This document shows positions 50,679 to 59,924 of a stretch of DNA of 64,000 bases, piece by piece. The stretch covers positions 43,933-107,932 of the forward strand of contig NZ_QSRL01000006.1 in the NCBI RefSeq assembly GCF_003437035.1. Direction: 5' to 3'. Origin of the DNA: Collinsella sp. TF08-11AT. Its GTDB lineage: Bacteria; Actinomycetota; Coriobacteriia; Coriobacteriales; Coriobacteriaceae. The notes beneath the pieces were generated by a model. The model had not been told where the DNA came from. It saw only the letters and a program-made list of their open reading frames with translations, and did no database searches. Position 1 is the stretch's first letter. Each line of letters starts with the position of its first letter. Both the position numbers and the translations under genes were made by a program.

Positions 50679-50707
50679 ATAGTACGAGCATTGTTTCGCT
50701 CGGTCAA
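50679..50707 (-). promoter_or_regulatory. Promoter of metY
   Basis: On the minus strand TTGACC (50702-50707), 17 bases, TACTAT (50679-50684); RNA would start near 50672, about 60 bases before the leader peptide. Confidence 0.75.
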
Positions 50708-50742
50708 TCACTTAAAAGCGCTAACCTGTTATCGGTTTTTTA

Positions 50743-50752
50743 GATAGCTATC
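50743..50752 (+). promoter_or_regulatory. Palindrome upstream of lysR
   Basis: GATAGCTATC, 17 bases before the lysR start codon, in the shared lysR-metY control region; a candidate LysR binding site. Confidence 0.3.
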
Positions 50753-50768
50753 GAAAGGACGGGCGTCG

Positions 50769-51707
50769 ATGACCCTCCAGCAGCTTCGTTTTCTGATTGC
50801 CGTGGCAGAGTCCGGCTCAATCAACGCCGCAGCTCAGCGCCTCTATACCGCTCAGTCCAACATCTCAAACGCCGTCAAAAGCCTGGAGCAGGAGCTCCAT
50901 CTGGAAATCTTTACGCGCTCCAGCCGCGGCGTCACGCTCACCAACGACGGTACCGAGCTCTTAGGCTATGCGCGCCAGGTCGTAGAGCAGGCCGACATGC
51001 TCGAGGCACGCTACGAGGACGGCGGCACACCCCAGGCGCGCCTTGCCATCTCGGCCCAGCACTACGCGTTTTCGGTCGAGGCCTTTGTCAACGTCGTCGA
51101 GCGCTGCCGCGACAGTAAGTTCGAGTTCATCATGCGCGAGACCACCACCTCGCAGATCATCGACGACGTCCGCGCATTTCGCAGCGATATCGGCATTCTG
51201 TACCTGGATGACTTTAACGCCCGCGTTCTGCAGAAGGCCTTCGCCGATGCCCGCGCAAGCTTCCATCCCCTCTTCGACGCGACGGTCCACGTCTTCGTTA
51301 GCGAACGCCACCCGCTCGCACGCCGCCCTCAGCTGTCCCTTGCCGACCTCACGCCCTATACGCGCTACAGCTTTGAGCAGGGAACCTCAAACTCCTTCTA
51401 TTACGCCGAGGAACCTTTTAGCTATATCCCTTGCGACCGCAACATACGAATCTCGGACCGCGGAACACTTACTAACTTACTTATCACGTCGAACGGTTAC
51501 ACCCTGTCGACCGGTGTCCTTTCCAATGAAATGCAGTGGGGTATGGCATCGATCCCGTTAGCAGACGCCCCAACGATGCACGTAGGATATATCATGCACG
51601 ACGAGCGCAAGCCCTCTCCTCTCTTGCGGCAATACCTCGACGAGCTCAACCGCATCATCCATGCCGACCAGCTGTCGGAAGACGGGGTAGAAATCGTAGA
51701 TTGCTAG
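50769..51707 (+). CDS. LysR-family regulator
   Basis: 312 residues. N-terminal winged HTH (MTLQQLRFLIAVAESGSINA, AAQRLYTAQSNISNAVKSLE) and a two-lobed co-inducer domain. Divergent from metY, so it probably governs sulfur or methionine genes. AAAGGA lies 9 bases before the ATG. Confidence 0.93.
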   Translation: MTLQQLRFLIAVAESGSINAAAQRLYTAQSNISNAVKSLEQELHLEIFTRSSRGVTLTNDGTELLGYARQVVEQADMLEARYEDGGTPQARLAISAQHYAFSVEAFVNVVERCRDSKFEFIMRETTTSQIIDDVRAFRSDIGILYLDDFNARVLQKAFADARASFHPLFDATVHVFVSERHPLARRPQLSLADLTPYTRYSFEQGTSNSFYYAEEPFSYIPCDRNIRISDRGTLTNLLITSNGYTLSTGVLSNEMQWGMASIPLADAPTMHVGYIMHDERKPSPLLRQYLDELNRIIHADQLSEDGVEIVDC

Positions 51708-51770
51708 CCCGCGGCGGGCATGGCGCTACAATGGTCACTCACACGAAGCGTACCCAACGAAAGGAACCAT

Positions 51771-52256
51771 GTGAAGGTCATCATCTATACCGACGGCTCG
51801 GCCCGATCAAATCCGGGACGCGGCGGCTACGGCGCCGTGCTCAAGTACACCAACCCCGCCGGCAAGACCTTCACCTCCGAGCTTTCGCGTGGCTACGCCA
51901 AGACCACTAACAACCGCATGGAGCTCATGGCGGTCATCGTGGCGCTCGAGGCACTTAACCGCCCCTGCGAGGTCGAGGTCCATTCCGATTCGCAATACGT
52001 CGTCAACGCCTTCAACAAGCACTGGATCGACGGCTGGAAAAAGCGCGGGTGGAAAACTGCCAACAAGCAGCCCGTCAAGAACCGCGACCTGTGGGAGCGT
52101 CTGCTTGCCGCAAAGAGCAAGCATAAGGTGGAGTTCATCTGGGTTAAGGGGCATGCCGGCCACGAGCTCAATGAGCGCTGCGACGAGCTCGCCACCACCG
52201 CGGCCGACGGAGCCAACCTCGATATCGACGCCGGCTTTAACGAGAGCGACCTGTAA
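51771..52256 (+). CDS. rnhA: Ribonuclease HI
   Basis: 161 residues. Active-site carboxylates in [28 protein letters not shown] and ERCDELA; basic KRGWKT handle present. Cuts RNA in RNA-DNA hybrids. The GTG at 51771 follows GAAAGGAACC. Confidence 0.95.
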   Translation: MKVIIYTDGSARSNPGRGGYGAVLKYTNPAGKTFTSELSRGYAKTTNNRMELMAVIVALEALNRPCEVEVHSDSQYVVNAFNKHWIDGWKKRGWKTANKQPVKNRDLWERLLAAKSKHKVEFIWVKGHAGHELNERCDELATTAADGANLDIDAGFNESDL

Positions 52257-52329
52257 TAGCGTTTTCGCGCAGCTTTATATCCCCACGCGCTACACTCATC
52301 CTGTAGACCAAACAACGCAAGGGGGACGC

Positions 52330-53436
52330 ATGCTGCGTATAGCGACCATCGGCACATCCATGATCACCGACGACTTTATCCAGGTCGTCAATGCCAACGA
52401 CCAAGCCGCGTTTGTGGGCACGCTTTCACGCGATGCCAATCGCGGTACCACCTTTACCGCCGAGCACGGCGGCGAACGCAACTTCACCGCACTCGACGAG
52501 CTCGCGTCCGCCGACGACGTCGATGCCGTCTACATCGGCAGCCCCAACGCGCTCCATCACGAGCAGGCGCTCGCCTGCATCGCCGGCGGTAAGCACGTTA
52601 TCGTCGAAAAGCCCTTCTGCGCCACCGAGGCCCAAGCGTTCGAGGTCTTCCGTGCTGCCGAGGCAGCAGGCGTCGTGGCCCTCGAGGCCATGCGTCCCCT
52701 CCACGACCCCGCTTTCCACGCCGTCGAGGACGCCCTGTGCGAGATTGCGCCCATTCGCCGCGCCTCACTGCGCTTTGGCAAGTATTCCTCACGCTACAAC
52801 GAAATCCTCGCTGGACGCGCCACCAATATCTTCGACTGCAATATGGCATCGGGTTCCCTCATGGACATTGGCGTCTACGCCGTCGAGCCCATGGTCGAGA
52901 TTTTCGGCATGCCCTCTGGTCTCACCAGCATGACCACGCTGCTCGACCCCTCAACGCAAGAGCTCACCCATGGCCCCATCGACGGTTGCGGTTCCATTCT
53001 CGCCAGCTATGGCGGTGGCTATATCTCCGTCGAGCTCGCGCACTCCAAAATTACGAATGACCTGCTGCCCTCGCAGATCGAAGGCGAGCGTGGCACTATC
53101 CAGATCGACCATCTGTCCACGCCCCGCAACGTCCGCATCGACTATCGCGGCGACGTCGTACGCGGCTCGGCGACCGAGGCGCCGCGCGAACAGGACGACA
53201 ACGGCCGCGCGCTCGACCTTCCCAAGTCAAGCAACACCATGGAATACGAACTCGCAGACTTTATCACCGCCATCGGAGGCATCGATAACGTTAAGGAAGA
53301 GATCTGGGAGACCCCGGCGGGACGCCATGAGCTCGGCCACTACCGCGATGTCACGCTCGTCTCGCTGCGCATCATGGATGCCGTGCGTCAGCAGGCCGGC
53401 ATTACCTTCCCCGCCGATTCAGTCAAGCAGGCCTAG
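52330..53436 (+). CDS. Gfo/Idh/MocA-family oxidoreductase
   Basis: 368 residues. IATIGTSMI replaces the Gly-rich loop's usual GxGxxG, YIGSPNALHH, VEKPFCATEAQA and the C-terminal MDIGVYAVEPMVEIFG. Substrate unknown, probably a sugar or polyol. Starts at the ATG after GGGGGACGC and overlaps no other gene; the next gene starts 2 bases after its stop. Confidence 0.88.
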   Translation: MLRIATIGTSMITDDFIQVVNANDQAAFVGTLSRDANRGTTFTAEHGGERNFTALDELASADDVDAVYIGSPNALHHEQALACIAGGKHVIVEKPFCATEAQAFEVFRAAEAAGVVALEAMRPLHDPAFHAVEDALCEIAPIRRASLRFGKYSSRYNEILAGRATNIFDCNMASGSLMDIGVYAVEPMVEIFGMPSGLTSMTTLLDPSTQELTHGPIDGCGSILASYGGGYISVELAHSKITNDLLPSQIEGERGTIQIDHLSTPRNVRIDYRGDVVRGSATEAPREQDDNGRALDLPKSSNTMEYELADFITAIGGIDNVKEEIWETPAGRHELGHYRDVTLVSLRIMDAVRQQAGITFPADSVKQA

Positions 53437-53438
53437 CG

Positions 53439-53849
53439 ATGGGCCTCTTCGATACGTTCTTCTCCAGCGTCACCGGCGGCAGTCGAGAGCCTCAAAAACC
53501 ATCAAACATCGAGCTCGAGCTGCGCCGCAGGCTTACTGTGCTCGCAAGCGACGAGGCCACTCAAGACACTCCCCTGCGCTACTTCCTGCACTGGACGGGG
53601 CAAGTCCAAGGCGTTGGTTTTCGCTTTACCAACACCAACCTCGCGCAGGCACGCGCACTCACCGGCTGGGTGCGTAACATGGAAGACGGCTCCGTCGAGA
53701 TGGAGATACAGGGGGCTCCGGCAAACATCCTATCTCATCTCGAGGCGCTTCATGCCTCCTACGAGCGCATGGGAACGCGTTTTCGCCTCGCAGACGCCCA
53801 GGCCCGAGCCCCACTTACCAATGAAGACGGTTTCAGTCCTCGTTATTAG
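53439..53849 (+). CDS. Acylphosphatase-like protein
   Basis: 136 residues with an unusual 45-residue N-terminal extension. The acylphosphatase core has the catalytic Arg in VQGVGFRFTNTNLA and Asn in GWVRNMEDGSVEMEI. It hydrolyses acyl phosphates in the family. Very close to the oxidoreductase gene, so one transcript. Confidence 0.85.
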   Translation: MGLFDTFFSSVTGGSREPQKPSNIELELRRRLTVLASDEATQDTPLRYFLHWTGQVQGVGFRFTNTNLAQARALTGWVRNMEDGSVEMEIQGAPANILSHLEALHASYERMGTRFRLADAQARAPLTNEDGFSPRY

Positions 53850-53910
53850 TATTGTGTGCTAAATACGGTATCATTTACCTACGACCGTTGATAGAAAAGA
53901 GGCGAGGCGC

Positions 53911-54291
53911 ATGGCGGTGCAAAGAAGAAACACCAAGCAGCGGAAGCTGGTTCTTGACGCCGTGCGCCAAAGCTATAACCACCCCACCGCCGATGAGATC
54001 TACAACGCCGTGCGCGCGCAGGATGACAAAATCAGCCGCGGTACGGTCTACCGCAATCTCAATCTCTTAGCCGACGCCGGCGAGATCCTCTCCATCAAGA
54101 CGCCGGGCGGCAGCCGCTTCGATCGCACGATCGAGCCGCATGCGCATATCATCTGCACCTCGTGCAGCCGCGTCATCGACGTACCGCTCCCCTTCGATGC
54201 CCAGCTCGACGCCAAGGCGTCCGAGCAAATCGGCTGGAACGTCACCTCGCACTACACCATCTTCGAGGGCCTCTGCCCCAACTGTAGGTAG
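53911..54291 (+). CDS. Fur-family transcriptional regulator
   Basis: 126 residues. Winged HTH with PTADEIYNAVR and SRGTVYRNLNLLADAG, regulatory metal site HAHIICTSC and structural zinc Cys pair CPNC at the C-terminus. PerR- or Zur-like; the sequence does not decide. SD GAGGCGAGG. TATCAT in the spacer is a possible -10. Confidence 0.9.
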   Translation: MAVQRRNTKQRKLVLDAVRQSYNHPTADEIYNAVRAQDDKISRGTVYRNLNLLADAGEILSIKTPGGSRFDRTIEPHAHIICTSCSRVIDVPLPFDAQLDAKASEQIGWNVTSHYTIFEGLCPNCR

Positions 54292-54305
54292 ATTTTGGGA
54301 CATGC

Positions 54306-55103
54306 CTACTCAGCAAGTAGACGACGCAGCTCTTCTTCGACCGTGCGCACGTAGCGGACACGGTCATTGACACCGCGCATGCTGGGATTGCAGCTCTCCA
54401 TCAGATAGGGATGGCCCACCACGTTGAGCATGTCGCGATCGTTTTCGTTATCGCCAAACGCCATCATTTCGTTAGGTGAGATCCCCAGTGCGCGACCATA
54501 ATCGGCAAGCGCGGACCCCTTGCCCGAATCAAAGCCGATAAAGTCGGTCCATTCGGTTCCCGACGTCATCACATCGACCCGGTCGCTAAAGCGACGCGCA
54601 AAATACTCCAACGCCGCCGGCTGCTCTGTCTCGGGCGTTTGAAACGCAATCTTAATGACATCCTCGTCAATGTCCTCGGGACGGTCGACCACCGCCACAT
54701 CGCAGTGGACCTCGTAACGCAAATGGTCAATGAACGCATCGTTACCGCTTATGGTGTAGAGGTGCCCCTCGCAGGAAAGGGTTACGTCGGCATGGGGGTA
54801 GGCGACCACGGCATTCGCGATATCCATAGCAAGGCTACGTTCCATGGAACGTTTGACAACGGCACGCCCCTCGCTCATCACCAGGGCTCCGTTTTCGCAT
54901 ACATAGGCGAGCTCATCGGCCACCGGGGCAAACAGGTAGCGCAAGCTCGCATATTGACGGCCACTCGCCGGCATAAACACAATGCCGCGACGATGCAGCT
55001 CGTCGATGAGCTCAAATGCCTCAGGACGCGGCTCGCGCTCCCCCGGATGCAGCAACGTGCCATCCAAATCGCAGGCGATCAGTTTGATTCCCTCAAGACC
55101 CAT
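54306..55103 (-). CDS. Cof-type HAD phosphatase
   Basis: 265 residues. IACDLDGTLLHPGE, MPASGRQYASL, Lys in FDSGKGSALADY and MMAFGDNENDRDML. Type IIB cap. The ATG at 55103 follows GGGGGAAG. A terminator hairpin lies 29 bases upstream. Confidence 0.9.
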   Translation of the reverse strand: MGLEGIKLIACDLDGTLLHPGEREPRPEAFELIDELHRRGIVFMPASGRQYASLRYLFAPVADELAYVCENGALVMSEGRAVVKRSMERSLAMDIANAVVAYPHADVTLSCEGHLYTISGNDAFIDHLRYEVHCDVAVVDRPEDIDEDVIKIAFQTPETEQPAALEYFARRFSDRVDVMTSGTEWTDFIGFDSGKGSALADYGRALGISPNEMMAFGDNENDRDMLNVVGHPYLMESCNPSMRGVNDRVRYVRTVEEELRRLLAE

Positions 55104-55131
55104 ATGCTTCCCCCAAAGCACCCCATCAAAA

Positions 55132-55174
55132 GTAAGACGGACTTTGAATAGTTGCCTCTCAAAGTCCGTCTTAC
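55132..55174 (-). terminator. Terminator of the UreE-like gene
   Basis: Perfect 16-bp arms GTAAGACGGACTTTGA / TCAAAGTCCGTCTTAC with TTTTGATGG following on the minus strand. Confidence 0.85.
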
Positions 55175-55185
55175 GCATACGCACG

Positions 55186-55764
55186 TTAGCCGCGCGCCTT
55201 CTTTACGATCGTAAAGTCTGGAGCCATACTCACAACAACATCCGCCGCGCTCGATGCAAAGCGTCGACTGGCATCGAGCTCGCGTGTGACCACCGAGAGC
55301 CGAACACCCTCGACACCCCGGAGCATGCGGCCCAAAACAGGCCGCACCGGCGTATACATGCGCACGGTATGCTCGTCCGAGTCGCCCCGGAAGAGCGGCG
55401 CATGCATGTTGCCGATTTCCCAGCACGCATGCGCGAGCGCAATCGGATCCATGCGGTCGACTTCGACCAAATAAACCTCGGCGCTGCGCAGGCGCACGAC
55501 AACCGCTACGGGCACCGTGCCCGTGCGGTCGACAGCGAGCACGTCACCGTCGGCAAGACGCTCGCCATCAGTGGCATCCAGCCGGGCATTCACCGTGCGC
55601 CCCAGCTCCGTCACGCCCACAAACAGGCGCGCATCAGCCTGGTCCCAATCGAGTAGCAGCTCGTCAACCTCAAAGACGCCACCCAGCTCCCGACGAAGCA
55701 GGAGTTCATAGGACGGGTCGTTGAGATTTCCCAAGCGCTCCGTAGCTACCAGGTCCACGGACAT
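55186..55764 (-). CDS. UreE-like protein (urease accessory family)
   Basis: 192 residues. The middle (LAHACWEIGNMHAPLFRGD) matches the UreE core LA-x-AC-x-x-GN-x-H; the N-terminal beta half is typical. The His-rich tail of nickel-storing UreE is absent. It follows the SlyD-like gene by 3 bases, and no urease gene is in the window, so it may deliver nickel or another metal to a different enzyme, such as hydrogenase or glyoxalase. Confidence 0.78.
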   Translation of the reverse strand: MSVDLVATERLGNLNDPSYELLLRRELGGVFEVDELLLDWDQADARLFVGVTELGRTVNARLDATDGERLADGDVLAVDRTGTVPVAVVVRLRSAEVYLVEVDRMDPIALAHACWEIGNMHAPLFRGDSDEHTVRMYTPVRPVLGRMLRGVEGVRLSVVTRELDASRRFASSAADVVVSMAPDFTIVKKARG

Positions 55765-55767
55765 CAA

Positions 55768-56196
55768 CTAGTCCTCGACCTCGACGAGCTCGATATCAAA
55801 GTTGAGGTCCTTGCCGGCGAGCTCGTGGTTGGCGTCGAGCGTCACAGCCTCGGGCGTCACATCGATGACCACGGCGGGGACGGGCATGCCGCTCGGCGTG
55901 GACAGGAAGAGCTTCATGCCCTTCTCGATCTGCTCGATATTGGGAACCTGCTCGGCCGGGAAGGTGATAACCATCTCGGGATTGTGCTCACCGTAGGCAT
56001 CGGCCGCAGGAATGTGTACGGACTTCTTCTCGCCCACCTGCATATCGATAACGGCGGCATCGAAGCCTTTGATCATCTGACCGGCACCGCAGGTGAACTC
56101 CAGCGGCTCACCGCGATCGTAGGAGCTATCGAACTGCGTGCCGTCGTCGAGCGTGCCGCGATAATGGGTCTTGACCTTCTTGCCCTTGTTGGACAT
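55768..56196 (-). CDS. FKBP-type peptidyl-prolyl isomerase (SlyD-like)
   Basis: 142 residues. FKBP core (VKTHYRGTLDDGTQFDSSYD; GAGQMIKGFDAAVIDM) with the SlyD insert-in-flap and NHELAGKDLNFDIELVEV. There is no C-terminal His/Cys metal tail. SlyD proteins fold proteins and hand over nickel. SD CGGAGG. Co-transcribed with the UreE-like gene. Confidence 0.92.
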   Translation of the reverse strand: MSNKGKKVKTHYRGTLDDGTQFDSSYDRGEPLEFTCGAGQMIKGFDAAVIDMQVGEKKSVHIPAADAYGEHNPEMVITFPAEQVPNIEQIEKGMKLFLSTPSGMPVPAVVIDVTPEAVTLDANHELAGKDLNFDIELVEVED

Positions 56197-56316
56197 GGTA
56201 ACCTCCGTAATAAGGGCGGCGCACAACGCGGGCCGCCATGAACATATGGCGCTAACTATACCCTAGTCATACAATTCAAAGACAGTTTGCAAAGAAACGC
56301 TGCAACCGGAGGAACC

Positions 56317-57330
56317 ATGGCATATCCCGTATTTGACTTGCACTGCGACACCGCCGACCGCATCGGCTGGGCCACGCTCGATCTCGACCTGCGCTTTACC
56401 GCCGGCACCGACGGTTATTTCCCCGGCGACGAAACGCATCCGCAAGATTTCGACCTCATCGAGGGCAACGCCTGCGCCATCTCGCTCGCAAAGATCGGCA
56501 ACACGCCGTGGGCACAGTGCTTCGCCACGTTTGTCCCCGACGAGATTCCCACCGCCCACGCCGCACGCTTCCAAGCACAGATCATGGCGCACATGAGCGG
56601 CCAGGTAATGCTCGACCACGACCGCATGGTCAACGTACGCAGCGCCGCTGACATTCGCCCTGCACTCAAAGACGGCAAGGTCGCCTGCATCCACACCATC
56701 GAAAACGCCACGTTCTTTGCCGAGGACCCCGCGCTGATCGAGGCGCTCAAGAGCCTGGGCGTACTCATGTCATCGCTCAGCTGGAACGCGCAGGGGCCGC
56801 TCGCGAGCGGCCACGACACCCACGCCGGCCTCACCGCCGCCGGCATCGAGGCACTTACGCAGATGGAGCACGCCGGCATGATACTCGACGTCTCCCACCT
56901 CAACGATGAGTGCTTTGACGAGGTTGTCGCCCACGCCACGCGCCCCTTCGTCGCCAGCCACTCAAACTCCCGTGCGGTTTGCGGCGTCAAGCGCAACCTC
57001 ACCGACGACCAGTTCCGTACCATTCGTGACATGGGCGGCATCGTCGGCCTCAACTACTGCAGCGAGTTCCTCTCCAACGAAGCAACCGACGAGACCGCCG
57101 CAGATGTCACCTTCGACCAGCTGGCAGCCCATATCGAACACTGGCTCGACCTGGGCGGCGAAGATGTCATCGCGCTCGGCGGCGACTGGGACGGCGCCAA
57201 GGTACCCAACTTCCTCTCCGATGCCAGCAAGATGCCCGAGTTCCAGAACATGCTTTCCAAGCACTTTGGCAAGACCGTGATGCAAAAGCTCTGCAGCGAC
57301 AACGCCCTTGCCTTCTTCGAGCGTTATTAA
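56317..57330 (+). CDS. Membrane-dipeptidase-type (M19) metallopeptidase
   Basis: 337 residues. Zinc ligands and motif DLHCDTADR, the C-terminal GGDWDG and HSNSRAV are M19 hallmarks. Cleaves dipeptides, including D-amino-acid-containing ones. No signal peptide, so cytoplasmic. SD GGAGG. Confidence 0.92.
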   Translation: MAYPVFDLHCDTADRIGWATLDLDLRFTAGTDGYFPGDETHPQDFDLIEGNACAISLAKIGNTPWAQCFATFVPDEIPTAHAARFQAQIMAHMSGQVMLDHDRMVNVRSAADIRPALKDGKVACIHTIENATFFAEDPALIEALKSLGVLMSSLSWNAQGPLASGHDTHAGLTAAGIEALTQMEHAGMILDVSHLNDECFDEVVAHATRPFVASHSNSRAVCGVKRNLTDDQFRTIRDMGGIVGLNYCSEFLSNEATDETAADVTFDQLAAHIEHWLDLGGEDVIALGGDWDGAKVPNFLSDASKMPEFQNMLSKHFGKTVMQKLCSDNALAFFERY

Positions 57331-57404
57331 TTTCACATCCCTTGAGCGGGCCGGTATGCCGAGCGATCGACATGCCGGCCCGTCCCCAATCCAAAGGATA
57401 ACTT

Positions 57405-58181
57405 TTGACGCAGCAATTTACGATTTTCCTACCCCGACCGGATGGGACGCCTATCCCCGTCGTCGTTACCAAAAAGCGCGTCAAGAACTTTAACCTACGC
57501 GTCACATCGAGCGGCGAGGTCCACGCCAGCGCACCGCTCGGCGCCAGCCACGAGCGCATCGAAGCGTTTGTGAAGCGCAACAGCGCCTGGATTATCAGCC
57601 GACTTGCCCAACGTGAGCAACGTCAGGCGACAGCGCGAGAGCCGCTCAGCCCCTCGTCCATCATTGCACTTTGGGGCAAGCCCATCACGGTACAGGACGC
57701 ACTCGATCACAACTTTGCATCGCCCGCACCGCGACCCAAGCAGGCCACCTTCGCAAGTTTTATGGGTACCGACGAATCGGACGAAAGCCCACAGGCCAAG
57801 CGGCGCGCAATCCTCGACGGCCTAACGTCCGACGAGCTCCAAGCCCACATCGACCAGCTCTACGCGTCCGAGGTCACCGCAGCGCTACGCGACATCGTGC
57901 ACGCGTACGAAATCGCAATGGGCGTCACCGTGGCCCGCGTCTCCGTGCGCAGCATGAAAACGCGTTGGGGCTCCTGCACACCCAAAACCGGCGCCATTCG
58001 CATCGCGCGCGAGCTCGCCGCCTACCCTGTCGAATGCCTCGACATGGTTGTCGCCCACGAGCTCGTCCATCTGCTCGAGCCGAGCCACAATCAGCGCTTT
58101 CACGCCCTGCTCGACACGTACTGTCCCAACAATAGAGCACTGTCTCAGCGGCTCAAGCAGCCACCCCTCAACAAGCTCTAG
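57405..58181 (+). CDS. YgjP/DUF45-family metallopeptidase
   Basis: 258 residues. N-terminal beta domain, then MKTRWGSCTPK and the zinc motif AHELVHLLEPSHNQRF, with the ligand Glu-His beyond. Family function is little known. A TTG start at 57405 follows AAAGGAT at 5 bases. Confidence 0.88.
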   Translation: MTQQFTIFLPRPDGTPIPVVVTKKRVKNFNLRVTSSGEVHASAPLGASHERIEAFVKRNSAWIISRLAQREQRQATAREPLSPSSIIALWGKPITVQDALDHNFASPAPRPKQATFASFMGTDESDESPQAKRRAILDGLTSDELQAHIDQLYASEVTAALRDIVHAYEIAMGVTVARVSVRSMKTRWGSCTPKTGAIRIARELAAYPVECLDMVVAHELVHLLEPSHNQRFHALLDTYCPNNRALSQRLKQPPLNKL

Positions 58182-58187
58182 CGTCGA

Positions 58188-58673
58188 CTAGCGCACGCGC
58201 TCGATCTCGACGCCGCAGCTTGCCAGGGGCAGGCCAACAGGAGCCCACGGCTTATCGAGCTTTATGCGCACACCAAGCAGCGAGGGATAACGGCGCAGCA
58301 GCATCTGGGCTGTCCCCTCGGCTGCCGCCTCGATGAGCTTAAACGTATGCTCGCGCAGATAGCCATCGACATCGTGGCACACCGAGCCGTAGTCAATCGA
58401 GGCGTCCAGGTTATCGTGCTCCCCCGCCGCGCGCAGGTCGGCATAGAGCACCAGAGAAACGATGAACTTCTGACCCAGCGCGTTCTCCTCGGGATACACG
58501 CCATGGTTGGCAAAAACCTCCAGGCCGTCAATGACAATACGATCGGCATGGCGCAAATCGTCATAGCTCACGTGAGGCACCGCCGTTGCGGTGGATATTT
58601 CGCCCCTTCCACGGCGGGCGAGCTCGGCGCCTTCGGTCTTGGTTGCATTCTCGGGCAGTTTCTTGTTACTCAA
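58188..58673 (-). CDS. folB: Dihydroneopterin aldolase
   Basis: 161 residues with an extra 40-residue N-terminal stretch. DGLEVFANHGVYPEENALGQ holds the pterin-binding Glu and the core ends with IKLDKPWAP (active Lys). Makes 6-hydroxymethyl-dihydropterin for folate. Starts at TTG; third gene of the folate cluster. Confidence 0.9.
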   Translation of the reverse strand: MSNKKLPENATKTEGAELARRGRGEISTATAVPHVSYDDLRHADRIVIDGLEVFANHGVYPEENALGQKFIVSLVLYADLRAAGEHDNLDASIDYGSVCHDVDGYLREHTFKLIEAAAEGTAQMLLRRYPSLLGVRIKLDKPWAPVGLPLASCGVEIERVR

Positions 58674-58716
58674 CGCGATCGTCTCCTTCGTTTAGAACCC
58701 CGACCGCGCAAACTAA

Positions 58717-59298
58717 CTACACGCGAATCGACAGGTTCTTTTTATCATCGCTCCAGTTGCAAGCGTTGCGCGCGGGGCATGCAAAGCAGGCACGCGACGC
58801 TTTGTCGGCTGCATAGAGCAGACGCTCAAGCGGTTGGCTGTTCACGCGCAGCTTTCGATGGCCCAGAATGGCCGTCTTAATGGCTGCGGCATCGGCCGGC
58901 TCAAACGCCACGTCATCGGGCATGCCGCCGAGAATCGCATCAGCGACGCGTTCGCTTGCAACATCATGGGATATACCCGATTCATACTGTTCATCTTTGC
59001 CGATATCGTGAAGAAGTGCTGTGGCGTAGATGACCTCGCGGTCAAATTCGAGCTGCTCCTCGAGATTCTTGATCCACATAATGCGCGCGACATCGAGCAG
59101 ATGGTCAATACCGTGGCGGCAGAAGATGCGCCCCGATTCCAACTGTACGATGTTGCCCAGGTGCCGCCGGAACAGCCCGTTGGCACAAATGTAATCAATG
59201 CGAGGCATGGCACCAAAGGGGGCCAGGCCCGAAGCCATAAAGCCGCGACGCGACGTCCCCTCATCGGTCTTCGATGTAAAGTCGTTGACGACTCTCAT
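58717..59298 (-). CDS. HD-domain phosphohydrolase
   Basis: 193 residues. HGIDHLLDVARIMW and LLHDIGKDEQY give the HD metal site. The C-terminal CFACPARNACNW is a Cys cluster that could bind a metal or an iron-sulfur centre. Lies between folE and folB, 2 bases after folE, so it may act on a pterin or nucleotide triphosphate in the same pathway (the folate path needs a phosphatase to clear dihydroneopterin triphosphate); this is inference. Confidence 0.82.
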   Translation of the reverse strand: MRVVNDFTSKTDEGTSRRGFMASGLAPFGAMPRIDYICANGLFRRHLGNIVQLESGRIFCRHGIDHLLDVARIMWIKNLEEQLEFDREVIYATALLHDIGKDEQYESGISHDVASERVADAILGGMPDDVAFEPADAAAIKTAILGHRKLRVNSQPLERLLYAADKASRACFACPARNACNWSDDKKNLSIRV

Positions 59299-59300
59299 GG

Positions 59301-59858
59301 TTAGCGGCCCAGCATCCTAAAGAAACGCTCCTCGAGCGCGGGATCGGTCTCAAAGACGCCGCGGCGAGCAAGCGTCACGGTCTTGGTGCCGGGCTTTTGC
59401 ACGCCACGCATCGTCATGCACATATGCTCGGCCTCCATCAACACAATCGCTCCCTGGGGAGCGAGATAATCCATGAGGGCATCGGCAACCTGTGCGCACA
59501 GTTGCTCCTGCAGCTGAAGACGGCGGGCATAAACCTCAACCGTGCGGGCGAGCTTGGAAAGCCCAGCCACCCGACCGTTAGGGATATAACCAATGGCGGC
59601 CTTGCCATAAAACGGCAGCAGATGATGTTCGCACAGCGAGTAGAACGTGATGTCGCGCTCGATAACCAAATCGTTCGAAGCGACGGCAAAGGTTTTGGAC
59701 AGGTGTTCCTCGGCACTCTGGTCCATACCGCCGGCGATCTCACCATACATACGGGCAACGCGCGCCGGGGTCTCCAGCAGGCCCTCACGAGTTGGGTCCT
59801 CGCCTATGCCCTCAAGCAACAGCTTAATGGCGGCCTCGACTTTTTCCTGATCGACCAT
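59301..59858 (-). CDS. folE: GTP cyclohydrolase I
   Basis: 185 residues. Zinc and active-site motifs [32 protein letters not shown] and [15 protein letters not shown]. First step of folate synthesis, GTP to 7,8-dihydroneopterin triphosphate. SD GAGG. Confidence 0.97.
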   Translation of the reverse strand: MVDQEKVEAAIKLLLEGIGEDPTREGLLETPARVARMYGEIAGGMDQSAEEHLSKTFAVASNDLVIERDITFYSLCEHHLLPFYGKAAIGYIPNGRVAGLSKLARTVEVYARRLQLQEQLCAQVADALMDYLAPQGAIVLMEAEHMCMTMRGVQKPGTKTVTLARRGVFETDPALEERFFRMLGR

Positions 59859-59924
59859 CTGGGCCTCACTTTTCCGATTTCACGTTCGCGCTATGGTACC
59901 ACGCCCTCCGGCATCGACCACAAG

